The notes beneath the pieces are model-generated. The model did no database searches and was not told the origin of the DNA. It saw only the letters and a program-made list of their open reading frames with translations. Source: JBPOIS01 sp052034295 (lineage in GTDB: Bacteria; Pseudomonadota; Gammaproteobacteria; Pseudomonadales; Moraxellaceae). From it: 29,398 nt of DNA. The DNA lies in NCBI GenBank assembly GCA_052034295.1, contig JBPOIS010000180.1, forward strand, positions 1 through 29,398. Direction: 5' to 3'. Positions 5,892-13,961 of this stretch are shown here, piece after piece. The position numbers were made by a program, and so were the translations under genes. Within the stretch, counting starts at the first letter, position 1. Each line of letters begins with the position of its first letter.

Positions 5892-7973
5892 TCAATCCAC
5901 TGGGGTCAGCTTCATGCTGCTGGTGATCGTACCACCCGTCAGCACCATTTCACCCAGCCGGTTCGGTGTGGACAGGTTAGAGGGATAAAAGTTGAAGTTT
6001 CTCACCCGCAGAACGTCAGCACTGGACTGGGCAGGATTGATGACGGTGGTCGAGCGAAACTCCACGGCATCCTGCATCACATCAATGCTTCCATCCTTGA
6101 TCTGGATCCTGCCGGTCAGGCCATCCAGCCCAATGGCCGAGTTGGTGGTGGCATCCACAATGTGAATAAAGGAATTGCCGTTGCTGTTGAAGGTCACATC
6201 AGCAGCATAGCCCAGCGCCGCTGTACTGGAGATCGGCATCAGATCGACATCCAGTTTGGGCGCATCCAGTTTCATGCGCAGCTTGAACAGACAGTCGTTA
6301 CAGTTGGCAAATCCGCTGGGGCTGGACAGCGACGGCATGGCACCCGTAGCCAGCTCTGCGTTGAGCGACAGTAAAAAATCCTTCAGGTTCATGTGGATTG
6401 CAGAGGAATCCAGCGTCAGCAACCCATAGCCCTTGGTGTACAGATCGATATTGCGCAAGCCCAGATAGGTGTTGGGATTGCTGCCAGTGTCGGTGTTGAT
6501 CAGCAAAAGACTGGTGGTCTTGCTGCCAGACGCATTGCGCCCAATGGTCGAGGCCTGGAAGGCAATCCCCAGCCGCTGATCAAAGCCTGTGAGCAGCTGT
6601 CCAGTCTGCGCCGAACGCGCCTGGCCCGCTGGCAACACGCTGGCATCATTGGCGGCATCCCACACTTTCAGGTTCATGTTGCCGCCATACACCAGCGGCG
6701 CCAGGGACCATTTGGTCGCTGTGGGCGTCAGGGTGGTTCCGTTGTTGGCGACAAACACGGTGTTGGTGGCCACCCCCTGCAGCTCCAGCCCGCGCACCAT
6801 GACGGACATTCCATCCTGGGCAGGCAGGCTGCTTTGGGTAAAATCAGCCAGCGCAGCCGTGGGCCGGGACACATTCGCGGCACTGGTCATGGCCGTGTTT
6901 TCGGGCAGGGCCTGAGCGGTCTCTGCGTTCAGGTTGATGAACAAATTGCCCAGATCAAAGTTGGCAGCTGTTTTGGTGGGATCAAAGGGTTTTAGATTCT
7001 TGAACCGCAGGCCATAGCCGTTGCTGCCCGCCTCACCCAAATCAAAGGACATGACGCTGGCGTCATCGGGATTGGCGTTGGTGTGAAAATCGCCCTTGAT
7101 GTTGATGGCAATGCCACTGTTGCCCATCAGGCCGGAGGTCAGCGTCGCATCAGAACCGGCAGCCGCGGAAGCGTTGACCCCGCGCACGGCCACGTTGACG
7201 TTGTCCAGCTGGCCAGACGCCCCAAAACGGATCAGCCCGCCTGCCGTGCCGGCATTATAGTCTCCCGCCGTCACATTGCCCTTGTGCATCAGGGAAAACT
7301 GCAAACCCGCCCGTGAAATATTGCTGGCATCGGGGGTCATTTTGACCGTACCCGCAAACCGCAGGCCCTCGGCCGCATCTGCCCAGATCTTGCCTGTGGC
7401 CCGGATGTCGGCGCGCAAATCCCCAATGATCATCTGGTTGCGGGTGGCCCCGGCATTCAGGGTGTGCGTCAGGAACAGATTGGCCCGATCCAGCTTGATG
7501 CTCAGGTCCGCATCACCGGCAGAATTCAGAAAACCCTTGGTGGTGTTGATGCCCAGCACGGATTCAGTGTCCGTCCTCAGCGCCAGGGCCCCCAGGCTGG
7601 AGGTCACCGGGGCGGCACTGTTGTTCTGGATGACCAGCCGATCGGCCACGGCCAGGATTTTGCCCAGCTTCAAATTGATGGACATCCCGGCTGTGCCCGC
7701 GCTGCTGCCTGTCTGGACCTCGACGGTTGAGCGGACCAGATTGCTGCCGCCATCCGGATTGGTGATCCGCAGCGCATTGAGCTGCAGCTGACGCGCGGCG
7801 TCGTCTTCCCAATACATGCGGTCAATGTCCACCTGACTGGCGGTACTGACAAAGCTGATGCCATCTGCCCCCGAGACTGCAGACAGGGTTTGGTCATTCA
7901 GGGCTTCGAGTGCCAGAGCGGGCTGCATGGCCATGCCGACCATCAGGCTCAGCAAAGTACGTTGTGCGTTCAT
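5892..7973 (-). CDS. Large secreted protein, Fil-like, third gene of the operon
   Basis: A 693-residue exported protein. The signal peptide is residues 1-21 with likely cleavage after ALA, then LEALNDQTLSAVSGADG, the clearest copy of the shared motif. The rest is low in charge, rich in Asn, Ser, Thr, Gly, Leu and Asp, with many alternating hydrophobic/polar stretches that suggest extended beta structure. One cysteine pair, CNDC, is present. The C-terminus GTITSSMKLTPVD resembles the end of the first gene (IQHLKLTTTGL). I chose ATG at 7973 because AGAGGG lies seven bases upstream and it starts the signal peptide; an in-frame GTG at 7994 would add seven residues. It lies 14 bases after the preceding gene. 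The role may be surface adhesion or fimbria-like assembly; this is inference. Confidence 0.75.
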   Translation of the reverse strand: MNAQRTLLSLMVGMAMQPALALEALNDQTLSAVSGADGISFVSTASQVDIDRMYWEDDAARQLQLNALRITNPDGGSNLVRSTVEVQTGSSAGTAGMSINLKLGKILAVADRLVIQNNSAAPVTSSLGALALRTDTESVLGINTTKGFLNSAGDADLSIKLDRANLFLTHTLNAGATRNQMIIGDLRADIRATGKIWADAAEGLRFAGTVKMTPDASNISRAGLQFSLMHKGNVTAGDYNAGTAGGLIRFGASGQLDNVNVAVRGVNASAAAGSDATLTSGLMGNSGIAINIKGDFHTNANPDDASVMSFDLGEAGSNGYGLRFKNLKPFDPTKTAANFDLGNLFINLNAETAQALPENTAMTSAANVSRPTAALADFTQSSLPAQDGMSVMVRGLELQGVATNTVFVANNGTTLTPTATKWSLAPLVYGGNMNLKVWDAANDASVLPAGQARSAQTGQLLTGFDQRLGIAFQASTIGRNASGSKTTSLLLINTDTGSNPNTYLGLRNIDLYTKGYGLLTLDSSAIHMNLKDFLLSLNAELATGAMPSLSSPSGFANCNDCLFKLRMKLDAPKLDVDLMPISSTAALGYAADVTFNSNGNSFIHIVDATTNSAIGLDGLTGRIQIKDGSIDVMQDAVEFRSTTVINPAQSSADVLRVRNFNFYPSNLSTPNRLGEMVLTGGTITSSMKLTPVD

Positions 7974-7987
7974 CCATGAGCCCTCTG

Positions 7988-8647
7988 TTAGCACCGTGTT
8001 CCCGAGCCTGTACAGGACAGGGCATAAATCGTCATGCTGCCGGTCACGGACAGATTGCCATGGATGTCCATGCCCAAAAAGCCGGTTTCGCGGCCACGAT
8101 CGTATACCGACGGATCGGTCATGCTGTACGTGCTGTACTTCAGATAGCCGGGATCACCTGTGGGGTTGGCAGGCTCATCCCAGCGGCCGTTGACCGTACT
8201 GCTGAGGGTGGACGCAAAATCATCATATTCCATCGACAGGGCATTGAAGCCGACATGGCGCAACTGGATGGGGTCCGTCGCCGTAAAGGTCAGCTTCAGG
8301 CCACTCTGGGTGCCGTTGATGCCGCTGACCCCATCAATCCGCAGGTTCTGCAGGTTGATGGCCTCGGCATGCAGCCCCTTGAACACCAGCCAGCTCTTGT
8401 GGTTGGTGCTGTCCACCCGGTTGTTGAGTGACACGCCCAGCCGACAGAATTTATCCTTGTCGGCGGCACTGCCTGCGCAGGTGTATTGGCCCGCCACGGT
8501 ATCCCAGTTGATGCGCATATTCAGGTCCAGCCGGGCACCGCTTTGCCCATCCACTGCAGACAGGGCCTCAGTGCTCAGCGGCTGCAGCTGTGCACAGGCC
8601 ACCGAGGTGCACAACACCAGGCCGAGACCCATCACTGGCTTGAACAT
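7988..8647 (-). CDS. Small secreted protein, Fil-like, second gene of the operon
   Basis: A 219-residue exported protein. The signal peptide is about residues 1-19 (cleavage after ACA). It is followed by QLQPLSTEALSAVDGQSG, the operon's shared post-signal motif. The centre has NNRVDSTNHKSWLVFKGL and a following INLQNLRIDG strand, a pattern I associate with uncharacterised gammaproteobacterial surface proteins. The mature part has four cysteines in two pairs, and the last pair forms C-x6-C ending at the final residue, as in the fourth gene. ATG at 8647 has AGGAG eight bases upstream; an in-frame GTG at 8710 would overlap the preceding gene and hide the signal peptide, so I rejected it. The gap to the preceding gene is 59 bases. 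Confidence 0.75.
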   Translation of the reverse strand: MFKPVMGLGLVLCTSVACAQLQPLSTEALSAVDGQSGARLDLNMRINWDTVAGQYTCAGSAADKDKFCRLGVSLNNRVDSTNHKSWLVFKGLHAEAINLQNLRIDGVSGINGTQSGLKLTFTATDPIQLRHVGFNALSMEYDDFASTLSSTVNGRWDEPANPTGDPGYLKYSTYSMTDPSVYDRGRETGFLGMDIHGNLSVTGSMTIYALSCTGSGTRC

Positions 8648-8706
8648 GCTGCTGACTCCTTGTGTCCGAACGCTCGCGCCTGAGCCTTTGCTGTCCATGT
8701 CGGTCC

Positions 8707-10638
8707 TCACAGTCCTGTGGTGGTCAGCTTGAGGTGCTGAATCATCAGGCCATCGATCACGGCCGAACCAAAGTTACCGGCCACACTGCCCCGGCCAATC
8801 GGTGCCGAGGGGGTGCTGATGGTGTTGAATTTGGCATCCGCATTGGTCACGTTGTACCACATGGTATTCCCCTTGCTTTCGTAATAGGGAATCACCACAT
8901 TCCATTTGGGGTTGTCCGTATTGCTTCCACTGGTACAGGAGGCCTTACAGCCATAGGCCCCATCCACACTGTAGTCTGGGTCCGTTGGCGTGGAGCTGCC
9001 CGTACCGGTGAAATATCGCCAGTAGTTATACAACAGGTATCGTTCCCGGTGGTTCTGCTGGATCGCCGAGACATAATCCCTGGTGACCGAGCCAGTGCCC
9101 GATGTCGGCAGCACACCCAGGCTGACCCCCACCGCCTCTACCCCTTTGTAGGCCGTGAGATAGCGGTTGGTGGCATCCCACTCGGTGGTGCCGATGCTGA
9201 TGGAACTGTGGGTGGCATTGGTGCCTTGATAGGTGCTGTTGCCGTTGTTGCCGCAATAATGCACGCTACAGGTGGAACCATAATAGGTGTTGGTGGTGTC
9301 TCCCGAGCCGGCCGAACCCAGTCCGGTGTAGGTGGAATTGTCAACCGCCAGGGTGCCCGTGTTGGTGTACTTTTGATAAACCTGTTGATAAATGGCCGGC
9401 ACGTTCGGGATGCGGGCGATTTCCATGACCAGGTTATTGCCGGAGGAACTCAGCGTCAGCGGCTGGTAGAGCGTGCCCAGCACCAGGTTGATGTTGGGGC
9501 TGTACAGGAATATGCCTTCCGACGCGGGGTCAAACTGGGGTGCTGCGCCGCCATTGAGGGCCGGCGTGGCCAGCAGATCGGAGGCATTGGGTGAGGTGGA
9601 TTTTTCACGGGTGCCCAGATACAGGACAGACCCCAGCGTTGAGGGTGCCGCCCAGGTGTTGCTGCTGGTGTAAGGGGTGGTCTTGATTCGTTCACGGTAT
9701 TGACACTGGACATTTGACCAGTCGGTACAGGCCTCGCCCCCACCTTCCATCGGTTTGGACCAGGTGGCCAACTGGGTACCGGCCACGGGCGTGCCTGCTG
9801 CTCCCACCGTAGCCTTCAGCCCCGTACTGACCCCGCTGTTGAGGCGCACCAGGCCACTGATGCCCAGGGTAAAATTGTAGTCTGTGGACATGCCCCCGGT
9901 GTTGGTGGCACCGCCCAGGGTCTGGAAGACATTGAGCTCAGAGCCGTTGATGCTAAAGCCATCCCAGACGGCAGCCAGACGCAGTCGGTTGTAATTGGCG
10001 GGCCCCACCGTACCAAACTGCGCAGCGTTGCCTTCAGGCACGGTCTGCTCACGCGCAAACAGATCGAACCACATGCCCATCTTGAGGTTGTAGGCCGATC
10101 GATCCGCCTGTGTCGTACCGATGGTGGTTTCGGTTTCGTAGCGGGGGGCCTGCATGCTCAGCAGTGGCAAGTCCTTCAGTGCCCCGGAAAAATCAGGGAC
10201 GTTGGATTCTGTCCGGGTCAGCAGCAGCCAGGGGTTGGCCTGAGAGCCCCAGCGGTCAATGGCCCGGCCATAGCCGACCTCCAGATCTGCCGCCGTGCGG
10301 ATACTGTTGTAACCCTGGTTACTCTGTGACAGTGACAGGCCATACAGGTATAGATCGCCCTTGCGCGTCCCCGCCGCCGTGCCTGCACTGGAAATGGGAC
10401 CCACCGGAATAAAATGAATATAACCTGTGTCGTAGGTGCCACGGCCGCCATTCGCCGTGTCGGCACCATTGAAACGCATGCCAAAGTTTTCAGGCAACAG
10501 GGCCAGCCCCTCACCGGTGGCTTCGGCGAGATCGTGGTCCTGCAGGGCTTCCAGCGCATGAACCGGCTGGGCCAGCATGATGGTACACACGGCCAGCGCC
10601 AGCTGACTGCGTACGAACCCTTGATGAACGCTTTTCAC
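8707..10638 (-). CDS. Large secreted protein, FilF-like, first gene of the operon
   Basis: A 643-residue exported protein. The signal peptide is residues 1-28 (cleavage after VHA), followed by LEALQDHDLAEATGEGL, the shared motif. The mature protein is rich in Tyr, Thr, Ser, Asn and Gly. It has six cysteines in three close pairs (spacings of 7, 4 and 3 residues), which suggests local disulfide loops. The GTG at 10638 has GGAG eight bases upstream and places the signal peptide at the N-terminus; a TTG at 10692 is possible but has a polar extension. Length and composition resemble FilF of the Acinetobacter fil system. It probably acts in the periplasm or on the cell surface. No chaperone, usher, secretin or pilin-like gene with a class III leader lies nearby, so the export route past the inner membrane is unknown. 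Confidence 0.75.
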   Translation of the reverse strand: MKSVHQGFVRSQLALAVCTIMLAQPVHALEALQDHDLAEATGEGLALLPENFGMRFNGADTANGGRGTYDTGYIHFIPVGPISSAGTAAGTRKGDLYLYGLSLSQSNQGYNSIRTAADLEVGYGRAIDRWGSQANPWLLLTRTESNVPDFSGALKDLPLLSMQAPRYETETTIGTTQADRSAYNLKMGMWFDLFAREQTVPEGNAAQFGTVGPANYNRLRLAAVWDGFSINGSELNVFQTLGGATNTGGMSTDYNFTLGISGLVRLNSGVSTGLKATVGAAGTPVAGTQLATWSKPMEGGGEACTDWSNVQCQYRERIKTTPYTSSNTWAAPSTLGSVLYLGTREKSTSPNASDLLATPALNGGAAPQFDPASEGIFLYSPNINLVLGTLYQPLTLSSSGNNLVMEIARIPNVPAIYQQVYQKYTNTGTLAVDNSTYTGLGSAGSGDTTNTYYGSTCSVHYCGNNGNSTYQGTNATHSSISIGTTEWDATNRYLTAYKGVEAVGVSLGVLPTSGTGSVTRDYVSAIQQNHRERYLLYNYWRYFTGTGSSTPTDPDYSVDGAYGCKASCTSGSNTDNPKWNVVIPYYESKGNTMWYNVTNADAKFNTISTPSAPIGRGSVAGNFGSAVIDGLMIQHLKLTTTGL

Positions 10639-10751
10639 ACTCGTGTCTCCATCCTGTCCAGCGAAGCACTCACTCCGCGGCTGCCCTGGCAAAGCATAAT
10701 TGTTAAAATCACCAGTGCGCCCTGCAAAGACCCTTGCAGATTCCCTATCCC

Positions 10752-10779
10752 ATTATGGCGACAATCCGCCAAAAAGCAA
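10752..10779 (-). promoter_or_regulatory. Candidate promoter of the secreted-protein operon
   Basis: On minus, TTGCTT (10774-10779) and CATAAT (10752-10757) are 16 bases apart, about 110 bases upstream of the first gene. The 216-base gap between dcd and this operon is AT-richer than its surroundings, as expected of a promoter region. Other weak -10-like sites exist nearer the gene, so the assignment is tentative. Confidence 0.4.
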
Positions 10780-10854
10780 AAGCCCTGCGAAAGACTTCCT
10801 TAATTTTACGATAAGCGGCAGGACCAGCGCCGACCGGTCCAGCCCAGCCCGCCC

Positions 10855-12552
10855 TCAGGCCCTGGGCAGGGTGACGCCGCGCTGTCCCTGATACTTGCCG
10901 CCCCGGTCTTTATAGCTGGTTTCGCAGGCTTCGTCACTCTGAAAAAACAGCATCTGTGCCACACCCTCACCGGCATAGATGCGTGCTGGCAGGTTGGTGG
11001 TGTTGGAAAACTCCAGGGTGACATGCCCTTCCCATTCCGGCTCCAGCGGGGTGACATTGACGATGATGCCGCAATTGTGCACAAACACCCCACTGGCCAG
11101 CGCAAAGTTACCCGCCTCCGGCACAGTCAGACAGTACACATCATGGGTCCCTGCGACGTCGCGGATGGCGGTGACTTTATGGTTATGCGGCGCGGCATGG
11201 CCCCGGAATGCAGCCAGCACATGGGGAAAACGCCGGAACACCGACCGGTCACAATCCAGCAACCGGGCTGCACCACGGATCGAGCCGGTATGATCCAGCG
11301 CTCGGCGCACTGCCTCTGCGGTGATGTCATCGCGCCGGTTGAGCTGGCTGGCCTGCTGGGCCTGGCGCTGCCGACGCTCTGCGTTGGCCTGTTGCCACAC
11401 CTGCTGCATGCGTTGTCCCTGCTTGAGGCGCTCCGCAACATCCAGATAACGTGCGTTCATGTGGTCCTGATGCTTGAGCCGGGTACCGGCACTGATGTGC
11501 TGGCGTTGCGCGATCAACGCAGCGCGTTGCGGCGCATGGTCCGGATGATGCCAAAAATTCTGGGCCCTGTCGCGCTGGCGCTGGCGATAGGCGGCCTGCC
11601 ACACCGGATCCTGCTGACAGCGATGCAGGGCCTCACGAATGGCGGCACTGTGCTCATCAGGATCAAAATCCGCGCCGTAGGTGTGCGCATTGTGGTGGCG
11701 GATATGTTCGCTGGCCGCCATGCGCTGCAGATTCCATGGGTTGTTGTTCAGGCGGTCATGGTCGATGTGGTGCCGGTGGGTGCCCGGCTGGTCTGCATAG
11801 ATCCCATGCCGTAGATTCCATTCATCCGCCAGGCGATGCGAGGGGTACAGGTGGCCGGTCATGGGCTGATAGACCATGTCATAGCCCCGGTACAGATCAC
11901 GATACAGCGGCATCAGTGACGCCCCTGCACGCAGTTCACCGGCTGCACACCACTGGCCATCGCGCAGCATGAACAAATGATCTGGCGTGGCAAACACCGA
12001 CTCGCCATGATCCAGCTGGATTTCGACCAAACTGTCACGTCCCACATGGCGGGGGGCATCCAGCAGGCTGATGATCACCCGGCCATTGGCACCCACGCTA
12101 TAGCCCCAGAACAACTCACCCTGCTGATGGCGTGTGGCCATTTCCTCCAGGGTGGGGGTACTGCCATCCGCCAGTGCCACCCGCGTGTCGCCGCGGAAGC
12201 AGCGCGCATAGGTCGACTTGCCCAGACAGATGGTCAGCACATCGCGCGGGATGCGGAAATACTCCATGGTGCGGGCCAGCGCAAAGCTGTTCGGCGGGAT
12301 GATGCACACGTCCGACTCAATGTCGATGAAGCTTTTTTCATCAAAATGCTTCGGGTCCACAATCGCCGAATGCACGTTGGTGAACACCTTGAATTCCCGC
12401 GCACAGCGCACGTCATAGCCATAGCTGGAGGTGCCATAGCTGATCAGTTTTTCACCCGACGGACCCACGCGCACCTGTCCCGGCTCAAAAGGCTCGATCA
12501 TGCCGTGCTGTTCACTCATGTGGCGGATCCAGCGGTCTGACTTGATGGACAT
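10855..12552 (-). CDS. dcd: dCTP deaminase precursor containing an intein
   Basis: A 565-codon frame encoding dCTP deaminase split by an intein. The exteins are residues 1-117 and 494-565, which join to a 189-residue protein, normal for Dcd. Dcd converts dCTP to dUTP and ammonia and supplies dUMP for dTMP synthesis. The N-extein carries the SYGYDVR and IIPPNSFALA blocks and ends in GKSTYAR, with S113 and R117 corresponding to active-site S111 and R115 of the E. coli enzyme. The C-extein begins CGIIVNVTPLEPEWEGH, holding the catalytic glutamate, and ends YKDRGGKYQGQ. ATG at 12552 has AAGG about nine bases upstream. It follows mrp by 69 bases on the same strand. The deaminase should be inactive until splicing, since the intein sits in the active site; that is inference. 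Confidence 0.96.
   Translation of the reverse strand: MSIKSDRWIRHMSEQHGMIEPFEPGQVRVGPSGEKLISYGTSSYGYDVRCAREFKVFTNVHSAIVDPKHFDEKSFIDIESDVCIIPPNSFALARTMEYFRIPRDVLTICLGKSTYARCFRGDTRVALADGSTPTLEEMATRHQQGELFWGYSVGANGRVIISLLDAPRHVGRDSLVEIQLDHGESVFATPDHLFMLRDGQWCAAGELRAGASLMPLYRDLYRGYDMVYQPMTGHLYPSHRLADEWNLRHGIYADQPGTHRHHIDHDRLNNNPWNLQRMAASEHIRHHNAHTYGADFDPDEHSAAIREALHRCQQDPVWQAAYRQRQRDRAQNFWHHPDHAPQRAALIAQRQHISAGTRLKHQDHMNARYLDVAERLKQGQRMQQVWQQANAERRQRQAQQASQLNRRDDITAEAVRRALDHTGSIRGAARLLDCDRSVFRRFPHVLAAFRGHAAPHNHKVTAIRDVAGTHDVYCLTVPEAGNFALASGVFVHNCGIIVNVTPLEPEWEGHVTLEFSNTTNLPARIYAGEGVAQMLFFQSDEACETSYKDRGGKYQGQRGVTLPRA
11074..12201 (-). mobile_element. Intein with HNH homing endonuclease inside dcd
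   Basis: In-frame intein of 376 residues, precursor residues 118-493. Splicing blocks are complete. Block A is CFRGDTRV with nucleophile C118. Block B is ATPDH with T189 and H192. Block F is HDVYCLTV near 470-477. Block G is GVFVHN ending in H492-N493, followed by C494 as the +1 nucleophile. The middle contains an HNH endonuclease at 259-275 (HHIDHDRLNNNPWNL core, about 11689-11778). A basic, Gln/Arg-rich helical stretch with repeated NFWHHPDH-like motifs follows at 300-400. A helix-turn-helix-like segment, SIRGAARLLDCDRSVFRRF, lies at 424-442. All residues for cis-splicing and the HNH core look intact, so both activities are probably functional. Homing endonucleases spread such elements into empty alleles. 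Confidence 0.95.
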
Positions 12553-12581
12553 GCTTTGTTACCTTTTGAAAACACCGCGCG

Positions 12582-12621
12582 TGCAGGGCGCGTATTTGAG
12601 CATTTTTTCAGACGCCCTGCA
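12582..12621. repeat. Inverted repeat between mrp and dcd
   Basis: tgcagggcg (12582-12590) and cgccctgca (12613-12621) form a perfect 9-bp stem with a 22-base loop that begins one base after the mrp stop. No T-run follows on minus. It could trim or partly terminate the mrp transcript before dcd, or stabilise its 3' end. Confidence 0.5.
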
Positions 12622-13881
12622 TCAAAAAATCCGTCGGGCATCGCGCTCACGCTGCGGCAACGCCGCCACGCGCTGGATCACCTGCAGGCCCAGTTGCTGG
12701 TACAGCGGCGCGGCCGCATCCCCGGCCACCACACTGGGCCGGCCACTGTCGGCATGCTGGCGGATGGCCGCATCCAGCGGCAGCCGGGCCAGCAGCGGCA
12801 CCTGATAGCGGGCTTCCAGTTCGGCCCCGCCCCCGGCACCGAAGATTTCGTCCACATGGCCACACTGGCTGCACACATGCAGGGCCATGTTTTCCACCAC
12901 CCCCAGAATCGGGATATTCACCTTGCAGAACATTTCGATGCCTTTCTGGGCGTCCAGCAGGGCGATGTGCTGCGGGGTGGTGACGATCACTGCCCCCGAC
13001 ACCGGGATGCGCTGCGCCAGGGTGAGCTGGATGTCCCCGGTGCCCGGCGGCATGTCAATCACCAGATAGTCCAGCATCGGCCAGGCGGTCTGGTTGTAGA
13101 GCTGCAGCAGTGCGCCGGTGGCCTTGGGGCCGCGCCAGACCACCGGGGTCTGGTCGTCGCCGGTCAGGCAGCCAATCGACATCAGCGCCAGCCCATGCGC
13201 TTCCAGCGGCACGAACTGTTCGTTTTCGATCAGTGGGGCCTGCCCGGCCACCCCCAGCATGGTGGGGATGCTGGGGCCATAGATGTCGGCATCCAGAATG
13301 CCCACCCGTGCCCCGGCCTGCTGCAGGGCCAGCGCCAGATTCACGGCGGTGGTGGATTTGCCCACCCCACCCTTGCCGGAGGCCACCACAATGATGTGCT
13401 GAATGCGCGGATGCGGCGGCAGGTCGCGCTGCTGCGGTGCAGCCCTGGCGGGTGCAGCGGCGTCACTGGCCTGCGCACTGGGCAGCCGGCTGGCTTCGGC
13501 GCGCGGGTCATGGCGGCTGGCATCCTGAACCGGCGGCAATGCCGCCTGTGGCTGGCTTTGCGACTGGTGCTGCGACTGGCCCTGTGAGGGGACAGCCCCG
13601 GCGGCCTTGCTGGCGATGACGTGCAGGTTCAGCTCGCGCACCCCGTGCGGCTCCAGCTGGTCGGCCAGCTGGTCATGCAGCGCCTGCAGGTCGCCGTGCT
13701 CACCGGGCACATACCCGGCCGGCAGTTTCAGGGTCAGGGTCAACACTGCGTTCTGGCGCTGGCTCTGGCTGATCAGGCTGGACAGGGTCTGGGTACTGCC
13801 CGGCAGCCGCGTGCTGTCGAGGATTTTTTGCACCGAATCATCGGCAAACAGGGATTTGAAGGGCTTAAAGGGAGGAAACAT
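12622..13881 (-). CDS. mrp: Iron-sulfur cluster carrier ATPase Mrp/ApbC
   Basis: A 419-residue P-loop ATPase of the Mrp/NBP35 family that binds and transfers [4Fe-4S] clusters in the cytoplasm. The deviant Walker A, GKGGVGKST, is at 169-177. LDADIYGPSIP follows near 196-206, DMPPGTGD near 276-283, and the cluster-binding pair C337-x2-C340 sits in NMALHVCSQCGH. Residues 1-90 form a degenerate MIP18/DUF59-like N-terminal domain. Residues 92-157 are a low-complexity linker rich in Gln, Ser, Ala and Pro, unusually long by my recollection. I prefer ATG at 13881 over an adjoining GTG at 13884; its ribosome-binding site is weak. dcd follows, and metG lies divergently beyond a small gene. Confidence 0.93.
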   Translation of the reverse strand: MFPPFKPFKSLFADDSVQKILDSTRLPGSTQTLSSLISQSQRQNAVLTLTLKLPAGYVPGEHGDLQALHDQLADQLEPHGVRELNLHVIASKAAGAVPSQGQSQHQSQSQPQAALPPVQDASRHDPRAEASRLPSAQASDAAAPARAAPQQRDLPPHPRIQHIIVVASGKGGVGKSTTAVNLALALQQAGARVGILDADIYGPSIPTMLGVAGQAPLIENEQFVPLEAHGLALMSIGCLTGDDQTPVVWRGPKATGALLQLYNQTAWPMLDYLVIDMPPGTGDIQLTLAQRIPVSGAVIVTTPQHIALLDAQKGIEMFCKVNIPILGVVENMALHVCSQCGHVDEIFGAGGGAELEARYQVPLLARLPLDAAIRQHADSGRPSVVAGDAAAPLYQQLGLQVIQRVAALPQRERDARRIF

Positions 13882-13961
13882 CACAGCACCCGTGCAGTTG
13901 GATCGGCCAGTGCGTAGTGTAGCCTGACTGGGCCACGGTCGAGGGCGAAAAAACAGCCCCC

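Noticed and set aside
11023..11814. 263-residue plus-strand frame opposite the intein
   Set aside because: It is antisense to the intein, whose motifs are clear, and shows no domain of its own.
10855..12552. dcd as a pseudogene or a site of an insertion sequence
   Set aside because: The insert is in frame, lacks stops, terminal inverted repeats and a target duplication, and has full intein splicing blocks.
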